DNA of 64,000 nt, from NCBI RefSeq assembly GCF_016592435.1, contig NZ_AP014545.1, forward strand, positions 2,240,693-2,304,692. The letters run 5' to 3'. This DNA is from Amphritea japonica ATCC BAA-1530 (GTDB lineage Bacteria > Pseudomonadota > Gammaproteobacteria > Pseudomonadales > Balneatricaceae). This document shows positions 9,507 through 17,787 of the stretch, one piece after another. The notes beneath the pieces are model-generated. The model did no database searches, was not told where the DNA came from, and was given only the letters and a program-made list of their open reading frames with translations. The position numbers and the translations under genes were made by a program. Position 1 is the stretch's first letter. The number at the start of each line of letters is the position of its first letter.

Positions 9507-9828
9507 CTGTAGCCCTTTTTAAAGTTAAGGGTGATGCCTTCCGGAAAAGACTAAGAAACGCCATTCACTATAGCATGCACTTTGTGTGCTAACCGATCCA
9601 GGCGCCACCGGTTTCTAATAACAACAACACTCTTACCGCTGCTGAATTAATAGATTGACCCATAGAACAAACACGCAAAAGATCACCGGGCCATAAAAAC
9701 TTCATTTATTGCCTGTTAAGTGAACATAAGCCTGAACCGACCGGAAAATGACAAATACCCAAGTAAAAGCCACCCCTGCTGAACTTAGATGGAATATAGA
9801 CTTTCTCTCTTTCACTTCACCGACCGCC
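9507..9828. other. 322-bp intergenic region without a convincing gene
   Basis: Upstream of the DUF1059 gene and downstream of the TetR gene, both on the minus strand. It should hold the DUF1059 promoter. A 39-codon plus-strand frame beginning at 9748 runs into the TetR gene; it has no ribosome site and is judged chance. No strong hairpin or repeat was seen. Confidence 0.5.
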
Positions 9829-10473
9829 TTACTGATGACGAGAGAAAAATCTTTTCAGCTCTCCTGATGTCGGCGCTTGGCCAGTAAAGATTTCAACGTA
9901 ATCGGAGACTCGCCGCAGCCGGGTGGGAGTATCTTCCTCTGACTTCATCGAGATGTAGCCAATCTGAGTAAGATAGATAGTACGAGCGCGAACATCAGCC
10001 TTCGCCGGCTCATACCCGAAGCGGATAAACATCTGTCGCAGCGACTCCAGTCGTGCATCGTCTGCCTGACCAACCTGTTCAGCAACATCAGATGCCTGCA
10101 ACGCCCAACTGCGCACCGCAAATTCAAATTGTGAATCAAACAGATCCTGACTCAACCAGCAATCAAAAACATTAAGAATAGCCTCAGCAATACTTTCTGC
10201 ATAGGCCTCTGTCTGAGTCACCATATTGCCGGTATTTTTATCCCGCCACTGGGTCAGTAAAGTGCTGAGTAGTTCGTTCCGGTCCTTAAAAAACCAATAG
10301 AAGCTGGTACGAGAGAGCTTTAGTTTTTTTGCCAGGGGCTGAATACGAACAGTGTCGATACCCGCATCAATAAGTGTCTCATAGGCAGCTTGCAACCACA
10401 CATCTGCCGAACCACGCCAACCACTATCGACCGGCGATTCTTCACTGATACTCTCACGGGTATTGATTTTCAT
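9829..10473 (-). CDS. TetR-family transcriptional regulator
   Basis: 214 aa. The N-terminal TetR helix-turn-helix is visible at about residues 25-75 (AAYETLIDAGIDTVRI, LAKKLKLSRTSFYWFFKDRNELL). The C-terminal helical ligand domain is divergent, as usual. It is transcribed away from the DgcA-like flavoenzyme gene, and the shared 251-bp spacer carries repeats over a strong promoter. It is therefore the likely local repressor. The ligand is unknown. Confidence 0.88.
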   Translation of the reverse strand: MKINTRESISEESPVDSGWRGSADVWLQAAYETLIDAGIDTVRIQPLAKKLKLSRTSFYWFFKDRNELLSTLLTQWRDKNTGNMVTQTEAYAESIAEAILNVFDCWLSQDLFDSQFEFAVRSWALQASDVAEQVGQADDARLESLRQMFIRFGYEPAKADVRARTIYLTQIGYISMKSEEDTPTRLRRVSDYVEIFTGQAPTSGELKRFFSRHQ

Positions 10474-10639
10474 AGTACTCAGATCACTCCACTACTCTGC
10501 TTTAAGCATTGATGGTGCGTTGCAGTTCTCTGTCTGCCGGTAAGATTCCGAAGACTCGACGGAATGTACATAACTGTTCTGACGAAGTAAACCCATGCTT
10601 TGTGACCACATCTTCAATACATTAGCGTTGATTTACACT

Positions 10640-10681
10640 TATGTACTTTTAATTGACATATATGTACATTTTTTCTAGATT
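10640..10681 (+). promoter_or_regulatory. Sigma-70 promoter with overlapping repeats upstream of the DgcA-like gene
   Basis: TTGACA (10653-10658), a 17-bp spacer and TAGATT (10676-10681) form a near-consensus promoter. It would start transcription around 10688, ahead of the ATG at 10725, which has GGAGG. The palindrome ACATATATGT (10656-10665) overlaps the -35 box. The direct repeat TATGTAC occurs at 10640-10646 and 10661-10667, spaced 21 bp, or two helical turns. This layout suits repression by the divergent TetR protein. Confidence 0.6.
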
Positions 10682-10724
10682 ACAGAAATCCTGAGTTTAT
10701 AGCTCACCATGACGGAGGACTAAA

Positions 10725-12773
10725 ATGTCCAGCGATCCATTACTGCAACCCTATCAACTTAAGCATCTGCGACTGCGTAACCGTATTATGGTTACCGCTC
10801 ACGAGCCAGCATACTCCGAGAATGGGATGCCTACCGAACGCTACCGCGCCTACCATGTAGAACGGGCAAAAGCCGGAGTTGCACTCACAATGACGGCCGG
10901 TTCTGCGGCAGTCTCGCTGGACAGCCCTCCCGTATTCGATAACCTGCTGGTGTACAAAGATGAAATTGTGCCCTGGATGAAAGAGCTGACGGACGAATGC
11001 CACGAGCACGGCGCAGCTGTGATGATACAACTGACACACTTGGGGCGTCGTACCCGCTGGGATAAAGGCGAATGGCTACCCGCTGTGTCACCCTCACATA
11101 AGCGCGAAGCATCCCATCGCGCTTTCCCTAAACAGATTGAAGACTGGGATATAGACCGAATTATCAAAGACTATACCGATGCGGCTGAACGGATGCAGGC
11201 AGCGGGCTTAGATGGCATTGAACTGCAAGCCTACGGTCACCTCATGGATCAATTCTGGTCCCCACTGACGAATACCCTTGATGGGCCCTATAATGGCAAC
11301 CTTGAGAACCGTTTGTTATTTACCTTTGATCTGCTCAAGTCGATCCGCAGGCGGGTTGGCGATGAGTTTATTGTCGGGCTTCGTTATACCGGTGACGAGA
11401 TGCTCGAAGGCGGTCTGACGCCAGCAGGCGGAATGTCTATCTCTCAGCGTTTAAAAGAGAGCGGCATGGTGGACTTCCTTAATATCGTCCGCGGCCATAT
11501 CGATACCGACGCAGGCCTGACAGACCTTATTCCAATTCAGGGAATGCGCAACTCACCTCACCTGGATTTCGCCGGAGAAATCCGCGCAAAAACAGACTTC
11601 CCTACTTTTCACGGCGCTAAGATCCCTGACGTTGCAACCGCACGCTACGCCATCGCAAGTGGCAAAGTTGATATGGTAGGTATGACTCGTGCCCATATGG
11701 CTGACCCGCATATTGTGCGCAAAATCATAGCCGGTAAAGAGGATGATATTCGACCTTGCGTCGGCGCCAATTACTGCCTCGATCGAATCTATCAGGGTGG
11801 GGCTGCATACTGCATACACAACTCAGCAACGGGCCGTGAACTGACGATGCCCCACGATATACCAAAAGCAGAGCAAATCAAAAAGGTCGTTATTGTCGGC
11901 GCCGGGCCGGGCGGACTTGAAGCTGCGCGAGTAGCAGCAGAACGGGGCCATGAAGTGGTTGTGTTCGAAGCACTACCCGATGCGGGTGGACAGATCAGAC
12001 TAACTGCTCAGAGCCCACGCCGCCATGAAATGATCAGCATCATCGACTGGCGTATAAATCAGTGCGAGCAGCTGGGTGTCACTTTCCATTTCAACACATA
12101 TGCTGAAGCTGACAACGTACAAGCCGAGAAACCCGATGTCGTTATCATCGCAACCGGTGGTCTACCCGATACCGAGGTACTGGATAGTGGCAACAATCTG
12201 GTGGTATCCACCTGGGACATCCTTTCCCGAAGCATAAAGCCCGGAAGCAATGTTTTGCTATACGATGATGCCGGTGATCATGCCGCACTACAGGCTGCAG
12301 AAATTGTCGCAAACAGCGGTGCCCAGCTAGAAATCATTACGCCGGATAGAAGCTTTGCGCCTGAAGTAATGGCGATGAATCTTGTGCCCTATATGCGTAC
12401 TCTGCAAAAACAGGATGTAACTTTTACCGTTACCTACCGCTTAAAGTCGGTGACACAGGATGGTGGAAAACTATTGGCAACAATCGGCAGTGACTATGAT
12501 GACGGTAGCCGGGATTTTACACAGACCCGCCAGGTAGATCAGGTAATAATCAATCACGGTACACTACCCTTCGACGATCTGTATTTTGAACTGCGCCCAC
12601 TCTCATTTAACGAGGGCGAAGTGAACTACAACGATCTCATCAATGGTAAACCTCAGACCCTGAATAGAAACAGTGAAGGAGAGTTTCAGCTATTCCGTAT
12701 CGGCGATGCCGTGTCTGCACGAAACACCCATGCGGCTATCTATGATGCGCTGCGGCTAGTTAAAGATATATAA
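10725..12773 (+). CDS. FMN/FAD/Fe-S oxidoreductase of the DgcA / N-methylproline demethylase family
   Basis: 682 aa with an N-terminal old-yellow-enzyme TIM barrel (residues about 5-340: QLTHLGRRTRWD, then GIELQAYGHLMDQFWSP). An Fe-S region follows (CVGANYC with a third Cys in GGAAYCIHN, residues 345-365). The C-terminal part is a FAD/NAD Rossmann half (VGAGPGGLEA, about 390). It resembles, from memory, Pseudomonas dimethylglycine demethylase DgcA and stachydrine/N-methylproline demethylases, including an Ala where dienoyl-CoA reductases have another Cys. Oxidative N-demethylation of a methylated amine or betaine-derived compound is likely. No dgcB or other betaine gene is nearby, so the substrate is open. 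A divergent TetR gene probably controls it. Confidence 0.85.
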   Translation: MSSDPLLQPYQLKHLRLRNRIMVTAHEPAYSENGMPTERYRAYHVERAKAGVALTMTAGSAAVSLDSPPVFDNLLVYKDEIVPWMKELTDECHEHGAAVMIQLTHLGRRTRWDKGEWLPAVSPSHKREASHRAFPKQIEDWDIDRIIKDYTDAAERMQAAGLDGIELQAYGHLMDQFWSPLTNTLDGPYNGNLENRLLFTFDLLKSIRRRVGDEFIVGLRYTGDEMLEGGLTPAGGMSISQRLKESGMVDFLNIVRGHIDTDAGLTDLIPIQGMRNSPHLDFAGEIRAKTDFPTFHGAKIPDVATARYAIASGKVDMVGMTRAHMADPHIVRKIIAGKEDDIRPCVGANYCLDRIYQGGAAYCIHNSATGRELTMPHDIPKAEQIKKVVIVGAGPGGLEAARVAAERGHEVVVFEALPDAGGQIRLTAQSPRRHEMISIIDWRINQCEQLGVTFHFNTYAEADNVQAEKPDVVIIATGGLPDTEVLDSGNNLVVSTWDILSRSIKPGSNVLLYDDAGDHAALQAAEIVANSGAQLEIITPDRSFAPEVMAMNLVPYMRTLQKQDVTFTVTYRLKSVTQDGGKLLATIGSDYDDGSRDFTQTRQVDQVIINHGTLPFDDLYFELRPLSFNEGEVNYNDLINGKPQTLNRNSEGEFQLFRIGDAVSARNTHAAIYDALRLVKDI

Positions 12774-12782
12774 GTAAAATGT

Positions 12783-12808
12783 CAGGTTATCCCAAAAGGT
12801 TTAACCTG
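12783..12808. terminator. Hairpin between convergent genes
   Basis: CAGGTTA (12783-12789) pairs with TAACCTG (12802-12808), separated by 12 nt. It lies just after the flavoenzyme stop and before the end of the convergent zinc-finger gene. The T-rich tail is poor, so it is a weak or bidirectional terminator candidate. Confidence 0.4.
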
Positions 12809-12828
12809 GCATTGAAACTGAGTATTTG

Positions 12829-13095
12829 TTATCTCAGCTGACTATCCTTGCTGCCCCGGCGGTTAATACCACTCGTGCCAACCTTATGCTTTTCTGACTC
12901 TGCCTGACACTGAATACAAAGATGGATGCCCGGAATCGCTGTGCGACGCTTTTCTGGAATAGCGCAACCGCACTCTTCACAGTGAGTAAAACTCTCACCC
13001 TCGCTCAAATGGCTACGGGCCAGCGCGACAGCATCTTCAACACTCGCGTCAATCTGATCCTGAACAGCACCATCACGCGACCAACCACCCGCCAT
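12829..13095 (-). CDS. ybiI: DksA/TraR C4-type zinc-finger protein, YbiI-like
   Basis: 88 aa from the ATG at 13095 (MAGGWSRDGAVQDQI), which matches the usual YbiI N-terminus; upstream starts (ATG at 13110, TTG at 13131) are possible. The four-Cys zinc finger is CEECGCAIP with CIQC, and the C-terminus GINRRGSKDSQLR is diagnostic of the family. It probably binds RNA polymerase, as short DksA homologues do, but the E. coli relative has no well-defined role. Confidence 0.85.
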   Translation of the reverse strand: MAGGWSRDGAVQDQIDASVEDAVALARSHLSEGESFTHCEECGCAIPEKRRTAIPGIHLCIQCQAESEKHKVGTSGINRRGSKDSQLR

Positions 13096-13259
13096 ACCAT
13101 TTCCCGCCATAAAGTTAACAAAGATGACCAACTCAAAAGCAAACTTCCCGTCTATGAGACTTCCACCACTTTGATGAGTGTTACTATAGCATCCATCTGT
13201 AAAATCAAGTTTCAGCTCTTTGAGTCACGGGCTTTTAACTTATAGCTCGCGAGTTCTAC

Positions 13260-13610
13260 TTAATCAAAGGTAGGCGCATCAAAGTCGACGCTTTCATCGG
13301 AATAAGCGGTCACTAAAACATCTTCAACCAGGCCCTTTTCTGCCTCAACCTGAGTTTCAAAGAAACCTTGAATCTGCTTTCTGCGACCATGTGCCGCCCA
13401 GGCTTCAGCATCTTTCCAAATTTCATTAAAAACAATGGAGTATTCATTTCGTGAAGCACTTGGGTGATCAATTTGACGTGTCAGCATATATTGAATACAG
13501 CCCTCTTCCCGATAAGAATCAGGCTCAAGCGCTTTTAACACCTCAAACAGCTCAGCCTCTTTACCTTCCTTGGGCTTGAATTGAGCTAATACATATACAC
13601 GGCTGGTCAT
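13260..13610 (-). CDS. Antibiotic-biosynthesis-monooxygenase (ABM) domain protein
   Basis: 116 aa from the ATG at 13610 (MTSRVYVLAQFKPKEGKE), which has AAAGGAAAACCT upstream. It is a single ferredoxin-like dimeric alpha/beta-barrel domain: an N-terminal strand, the EVLKALEPDSYREEGCIQY region and NEIWKDAEAWAAHGRR. YgiN-like quinol monooxygenases and heme-degrading enzymes share this fold. The substrate is unknown. It appears monocistronic. Confidence 0.8.
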   Translation of the reverse strand: MTSRVYVLAQFKPKEGKEAELFEVLKALEPDSYREEGCIQYMLTRQIDHPSASRNEYSIVFNEIWKDAEAWAAHGRRKQIQGFFETQVEAEKGLVEDVLVTAYSDESVDFDAPTFD

Positions 13611-13753
13611 AGGTTTTCCTTTCATATTCGATTTGTGGAGTGATAGTAGATGAAAATACTACAGACTGGAAATCAGCGAAGAGATTAACTTTTAACCAAT
13701 GGTTCTTATTCCTTTGAATCGAAAGATAAGATGAATCACAAGCTCAGCAAACC

Positions 13754-15289
13754 CTATGTGTTTACAATTGAGTTTATATGTCGAAGGGTAACTGGAGGAA
13801 CGAGATCTTCTATTCTATCAACGGCAGAACCTTGTATATAGTTACGCACTAAAGAAGCACTTATTATGTTATTTTTACTGAGAATCCTTTTTATCACCTC
13901 CACTCTGACACCATAAGTTGGCAATATATTACGCATCTGTTGATTATGCTGATTTGTAATATTACACAAAGGTTCTTCGCCAACATAACGAACACTAATA
14001 TTTAATATCGGAGCAATATATTCACCGAAGATATCCATATCAGTAGAAGCATCTAACTCTACAGTTTGCTTTTCCTCTCTAGAAAAATAGCTTGGACACG
14101 TTGTTGTTGACATAATATATTTACCACTACGTACAACTGTAACATTAGCAATATCCTTTGTTCCTTCTTGCACCATAGCCAGCCTATTCTTGAAGCTAAA
14201 ATAAGATAAATCTTCCTCAACCACGAAAACAAATAAATAATCCATTTTACTAGCTGCACATTCTATTAGATGCCTGTGGCCCAATGTAAAGGGGTTACTA
14301 TTCACAACAACTGCTCCAACACTTTCAGCTGTCACCCTTAGTAACTTTAATTCATCAAGGTAGTGCTGAAGCTCAGGATAGAAATCTAGATTACTATGTA
14401 AAAGGGTAAACTCATGTGTGAATTTATCTAATAAACATAAAGCCCGAACTCTTTCTTCCTCGGCCAGAAATCTAATAGGCTTTGATTGCTTATTATTACT
14501 ACTAGAAAAAAATAAGTTCTTAAATAACTGCTTAGCTACAAGTGCATGACCTTTATAGGTAACATGGCCGTTATCAAAAAATAACTCCTCCATATTGTTT
14601 CGTTCAGAAAAATTGGGGAATACAAAGTGAAACATATCTGTTCTTAAATACGATAGCTTCTTAACAATATCCAGATCAACGCCTTGCAGCACAACAATAT
14701 CATTAGGTAAAACATTAAGGTTTAATAATTTGTATATATCTACAAATTTTGGATTACCCCGGGCTCCCAGGTTAAAAACCGAGTAAGTATTGCGCAGGAA
14801 TTTCGATTCATTAATTAACTTCTGAAATAAGCTTGGTAACGTATGCTTATCTTCGCAACCAAAGCCATATGTACTTGAGCCTCCTACGATGAATATTGAG
14901 TTATCATAGACTTCAGGCTGCCCTACTGTATGACGGTAGCCGTTGGAAACATTTACGTAGCGTGATTTATGATCGAGATTTGCTCTTCCCCGTCTTGTGT
15001 TGATGTTTGGTACTGGCGTAAATATATTATTGATATATTCTTTTGAGTATTGAGGAAGATCAGAATATAAGGCCTCAAAATGCTTAGGCGCACTTTTGAG
15101 CCAGGCAATTCTATCCCCGACCCCATCCTGATTGAATCTTATTTTTTTAAGCCAGCTTTCAGTTTCAGTGTGGCTTTCCAGATTATTAAGGTCATGTCCA
15201 GCAACAATCACAAAATTAACATTTCTCTTTAAAAAGAATTCAGCAACCACTTTCAACAAAGAAATATTTAGTTCTCTTTGATCGTTCAT
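13754..15289 (-). CDS. SGNH-like domain fused to a citrate-lyase-ligase (CitC)-type nucleotidyltransferase domain
   Basis: 511 aa from the ATG at 15289. Residues about 130-262 look like an SGNH/GDSL hydrolase: block I GGSSTYG (136-142), a possible block II in FNLGARGN (about 172-179), and block V DNGHVTYKGH with Asp239 and His242. Residues about 322-511 match the catalytic domain of citrate-lyase ligase (CitC): VVVNSNPFTLGHRHLIE with the TxGH nucleotide motif (335-338), VEEDLSYFSFKNRL, the late ISASLVR motif (476-482) and LVPPVTL. No citD, citE, citF or citX gene is present, so classical citrate-lyase activation is unlikely. The gene is noticeably more AT-rich than its neighbours and stands alone, suggesting transfer. 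The function is unknown; adenylyl or cytidylyl transfer to a small acid or surface sugar is one guess. Confidence 0.75.
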   Translation of the reverse strand: MNDQRELNISLLKVVAEFFLKRNVNFVIVAGHDLNNLESHTETESWLKKIRFNQDGVGDRIAWLKSAPKHFEALYSDLPQYSKEYINNIFTPVPNINTRRGRANLDHKSRYVNVSNGYRHTVGQPEVYDNSIFIVGGSSTYGFGCEDKHTLPSLFQKLINESKFLRNTYSVFNLGARGNPKFVDIYKLLNLNVLPNDIVVLQGVDLDIVKKLSYLRTDMFHFVFPNFSERNNMEELFFDNGHVTYKGHALVAKQLFKNLFFSSSNNKQSKPIRFLAEEERVRALCLLDKFTHEFTLLHSNLDFYPELQHYLDELKLLRVTAESVGAVVVNSNPFTLGHRHLIECAASKMDYLFVFVVEEDLSYFSFKNRLAMVQEGTKDIANVTVVRSGKYIMSTTTCPSYFSREEKQTVELDASTDMDIFGEYIAPILNISVRYVGEEPLCNITNQHNQQMRNILPTYGVRVEVIKRILSKNNIISASLVRNYIQGSAVDRIEDLVPPVTLRHINSIVNT

Positions 15290-15492
15290 CAAGCCCAACT
15301 AACCTTAAATTATCTTTAATTGTAGAAGCAATATAAAACCACCTCTACATCGTTTCAAAATAAGAGAAATTAATCCCTTATTTTCGCTAAAGTTTCATTA
15401 AATTGTTCTTCTTATTTTTTTAATCAGAAACAACAATCTTCTAAAAACAATGGATAATAACGGCTAAACACAACGAAATACACTGAACAAAT

Positions 15493-15526
15493 AAAAAAGC
15501 CGATACATCTCTGCATCAGCCTTTTG
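15493..15526 (-). terminator. Rho-independent terminator of the thiolase gene
   Basis: Read on the minus strand, AAAGGCTGATGCA pairs with TGTATCGGCTTTT (13 bp with three G-U pairs), followed by a T run. It lies 26 bp past the thiolase stop. Confidence 0.8.
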
Positions 15527-15551
15527 TGCAAATCAATCTTAACTCACAAGA

Positions 15552-16733
15552 TCAGATCATCTCAACCGCTATAGCGGTCGCTTCTCCCCCACCGATACAG
15601 AGTGAAGCAACACCTTTCTTCTTACCCTGATTTTTCAGTGCATACAGCAACGTGACCAGAATGCGGGAGCCCGATGAGCCAATCGGATGACCCAGTGCAC
15701 AGGCACCGCCATTGACGTTGACCTTGCTGGCATCCAACCCCATCTCATTGATCGCCAGAATTGATACCACGGCAAAAGCTTCGTTGATCTCGTAAAGATC
15801 AACATCGTCCTTGTTCCAGCCTGCCCGAGCCAACACCTTATCAATCGCACCGATAGGTGCGATTGTAAACTCAGCAGGCAACTGAGCATGGGTAGAATGC
15901 GCGGCGATGCGCGCCAAAGGCTTCAATCCACGCTTCTGCGCCTCTGACTCGCGCATCAGCACTAACGCTGAACCACCATCGGAGATTGAGCTAGAATTAG
16001 CCGCGGTAACCGTACCATCCTTCTTGAATGCAGGTTTAAGCTGACGAATCTTATCGATACGCGCATTGCCTGGCTGCTCATCGGTATCGACCACAGTATC
16101 ACCACGACGACTCTTGATAGTCACCGCTGTGATTTCATCTTTAAAAGCGCCAGTTTCAATCGCTTTCAGAGCCTTTTCCAGCGAACCGATCGCGAAATCA
16201 TCCATCGCTTCACGGGTAATGCTGTAATCATCTGCACTCTTCTGGGCAAAACTGCCCATCAGACCACCTTCATAGGCATCTTCCAGGCCATCGAAGAACA
16301 TATGATCAATCGCTTGCTGATGCCCCATACGCATTCCGGCACGGGCTTTGGGTAATAAGTACGGCGACTGACTCATGTTTTCCATACCACCGGCAAGCAT
16401 AATATCAACCTGCCCTGCAGCAATCTGATCGTGAGCTAACATCACCGCTTTCATACCCGAGCCACACATCTTATTAACCGTTGTAGCACCTGCTGCATCG
16501 GTAATCCCAGCTGCACGGGCAGCCTGACGTGCTGGAGCCTGGCCTAATCCCGCGGGCAGTACACAACCCATCACCACTTCGTCAACATCAGCACCACTGA
16601 TACCGGCACGCTCTACCGCAGCCTCTATCGCAGCAGCGCACAAATCAGGGGCTCTAACATCGCTAAAGCAGCCCATCATGCCACCCATAGGAGTACGGGC
16701 CGCACTTACAATAACTACAGAATCCTGACTCAT
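15552..16733 (-). CDS. Acetyl-CoA acetyltransferase (thiolase)
   Basis: 393 aa, a typical biosynthetic/degradative thiolase. The acyl-accepting Cys is in NKMCGSGMKAVM (about residue 88), the His in GHPIGSSG and the second Cys in SLCIGGGEATAIA. GGAGAGAATGAG precedes the ATG. It interconverts two acetyl-CoA and acetoacetyl-CoA. Located downstream of the LIV importer and facing the leucine operon, it may finish leucine-derived acetoacetyl-CoA, and it could also feed PHB synthesis (an AtoB/PhaA-type role). Which direction dominates cannot be told. Confidence 0.93.
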   Translation of the reverse strand: MSQDSVVIVSAARTPMGGMMGCFSDVRAPDLCAAAIEAAVERAGISGADVDEVVMGCVLPAGLGQAPARQAARAAGITDAAGATTVNKMCGSGMKAVMLAHDQIAAGQVDIMLAGGMENMSQSPYLLPKARAGMRMGHQQAIDHMFFDGLEDAYEGGLMGSFAQKSADDYSITREAMDDFAIGSLEKALKAIETGAFKDEITAVTIKSRRGDTVVDTDEQPGNARIDKIRQLKPAFKKDGTVTAANSSSISDGGSALVLMRESEAQKRGLKPLARIAAHSTHAQLPAEFTIAPIGAIDKVLARAGWNKDDVDLYEINEAFAVVSILAINEMGLDASKVNVNGGACALGHPIGSSGSRILVTLLYALKNQGKKKGVASLCIGGGEATAIAVEMI

Positions 16734-16793
16734 CTCATTCTCTCCAACACAATGATGACGGAAAGCTCAACGGGCTCGCCGATAAATCTTAGA

Positions 16794-16821
16794 CAATAAA
16801 AAGGGACGCATTACGTCCCTT
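16794..16821 (-). terminator. Rho-independent terminator of the liv operon
   Basis: AAGGGACG (16801-16808) and CGTCCCTT (16814-16821) form an 8-bp stem with a 5-nt loop. On the minus strand it is followed by TTTATTGT. It lies between livM and the thiolase gene and separates the two transcripts. Confidence 0.85.
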
Positions 16822-16850
16822 GTAGATTTTAAGGGTGAAGCTTTTCAGCT

Positions 16851-17777
16851 TCAGCCAAAGTTCTTCTTCATCAACTTCTGGAACTCACCCACAATACCGC
16901 TACGGAATGCCAGTACACAGACAATGAAGATTACGCCCATAATGATATGGATGTAGTTACCCAACTCACCACCTGACATGTAGTTCTGAATAGTAACCAC
17001 CACACCAGCACCTACAACAGGCCCAAAGATAGTTCCCATACCACCCAGCAGCGTCATCAGAACAACTTCGCCGGACATGTGCCAATGCACATCTGTCAAA
17101 GAAGCCAGCTGGAAGACAAGTGTCTTAGTAGAACCCGCCATACCGGCCAATGCTGAGGAGATAACAAACGCAGCCCACTTATAGTCGTTTACGTTGTAAC
17201 CCAGTGAAACGGCGCGCGGCTCGTTTTCACGAATCGCTTTAAGAATCTGACCGAATGGAGAGTGAATGGTACGGTGCACCAACCAGAATCCGAACAGGAA
17301 GATTGCCAGAACAAAGTAATACATAGCCGAGTTATCAGACAGGTCGATCAAGCCGAATAGTGCACCACGTGGTACGCCTTGCAGTCCATCCTCGCCACCG
17401 GTAAACGGAGCCTGCAGATAGAAGAAGAAAGCCAGCTGAGCCAGTGCCAGGGTTACCATCGCAAAGTAGATACCTTCACGCTTAACCGCTAACTTACCGT
17501 ATATCGCACCGATAACAGCAGCTGCTGCAGTACCTGCTAACACACCCAGTTCTGGACTAATCCCAGTTTCAATCATCAGATAGCCGGTAACATAACCACC
17601 GGTACCCAGGAAGACCGCATGTCCAAACGACAGAAGACCAACAAAGCCTAACAGCAGGTTAAATGCACAGGCAAACAGCGCGAAACACAGAACCTTCATC
17701 AGAAATACTGGATAAACCACGGTTGGAGCCACAAGCGCCAGGGCAATCAGAAACACATAAAGCTTATTAATTTTCAT
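16851..17777 (-). CDS. livM: Branched-chain amino-acid ABC transporter permease LivM
   Basis: 308 aa, a multi-spanning inner-membrane permease of the LivHM family. LLSFGHAVFLGTGGYVTGY and the EAA-like loop region IRENEPRAVSLGYNV are visible. The start at 17777 (MKINKLYVF) has AGGAG upstream; the longer frame is rejected. It begins 10 bp after the livH stop. A small stem, TGAAGCT with AGCTTCA, includes the stop codon (16836-16853). Confidence 0.93.
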   Translation of the reverse strand: MKINKLYVFLIALALVAPTVVYPVFLMKVLCFALFACAFNLLLGFVGLLSFGHAVFLGTGGYVTGYLMIETGISPELGVLAGTAAAAVIGAIYGKLAVKREGIYFAMVTLALAQLAFFFYLQAPFTGGEDGLQGVPRGALFGLIDLSDNSAMYYFVLAIFLFGFWLVHRTIHSPFGQILKAIRENEPRAVSLGYNVNDYKWAAFVISSALAGMAGSTKTLVFQLASLTDVHWHMSGEVVLMTLLGGMGTIFGPVVGAGVVVTIQNYMSGGELGNYIHIIMGVIFIVCVLAFRSGIVGEFQKLMKKNFG

Positions 17778-17787
17778 GGCTGTACTC

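Noticed and set aside
9748-9867. 39-codon plus-strand frame in the gap before the TetR gene
   Set aside because: No ribosome site, overlaps the convergent TetR end, low-complexity Ser/Thr/Leu content.
13754-15289. Calling the gene citC (citrate-lyase ligase)
   Set aside because: The C-terminal domain matches but the N-terminal half is SGNH-like rather than the usual GNAT-type domain, and no citrate lyase genes are present.
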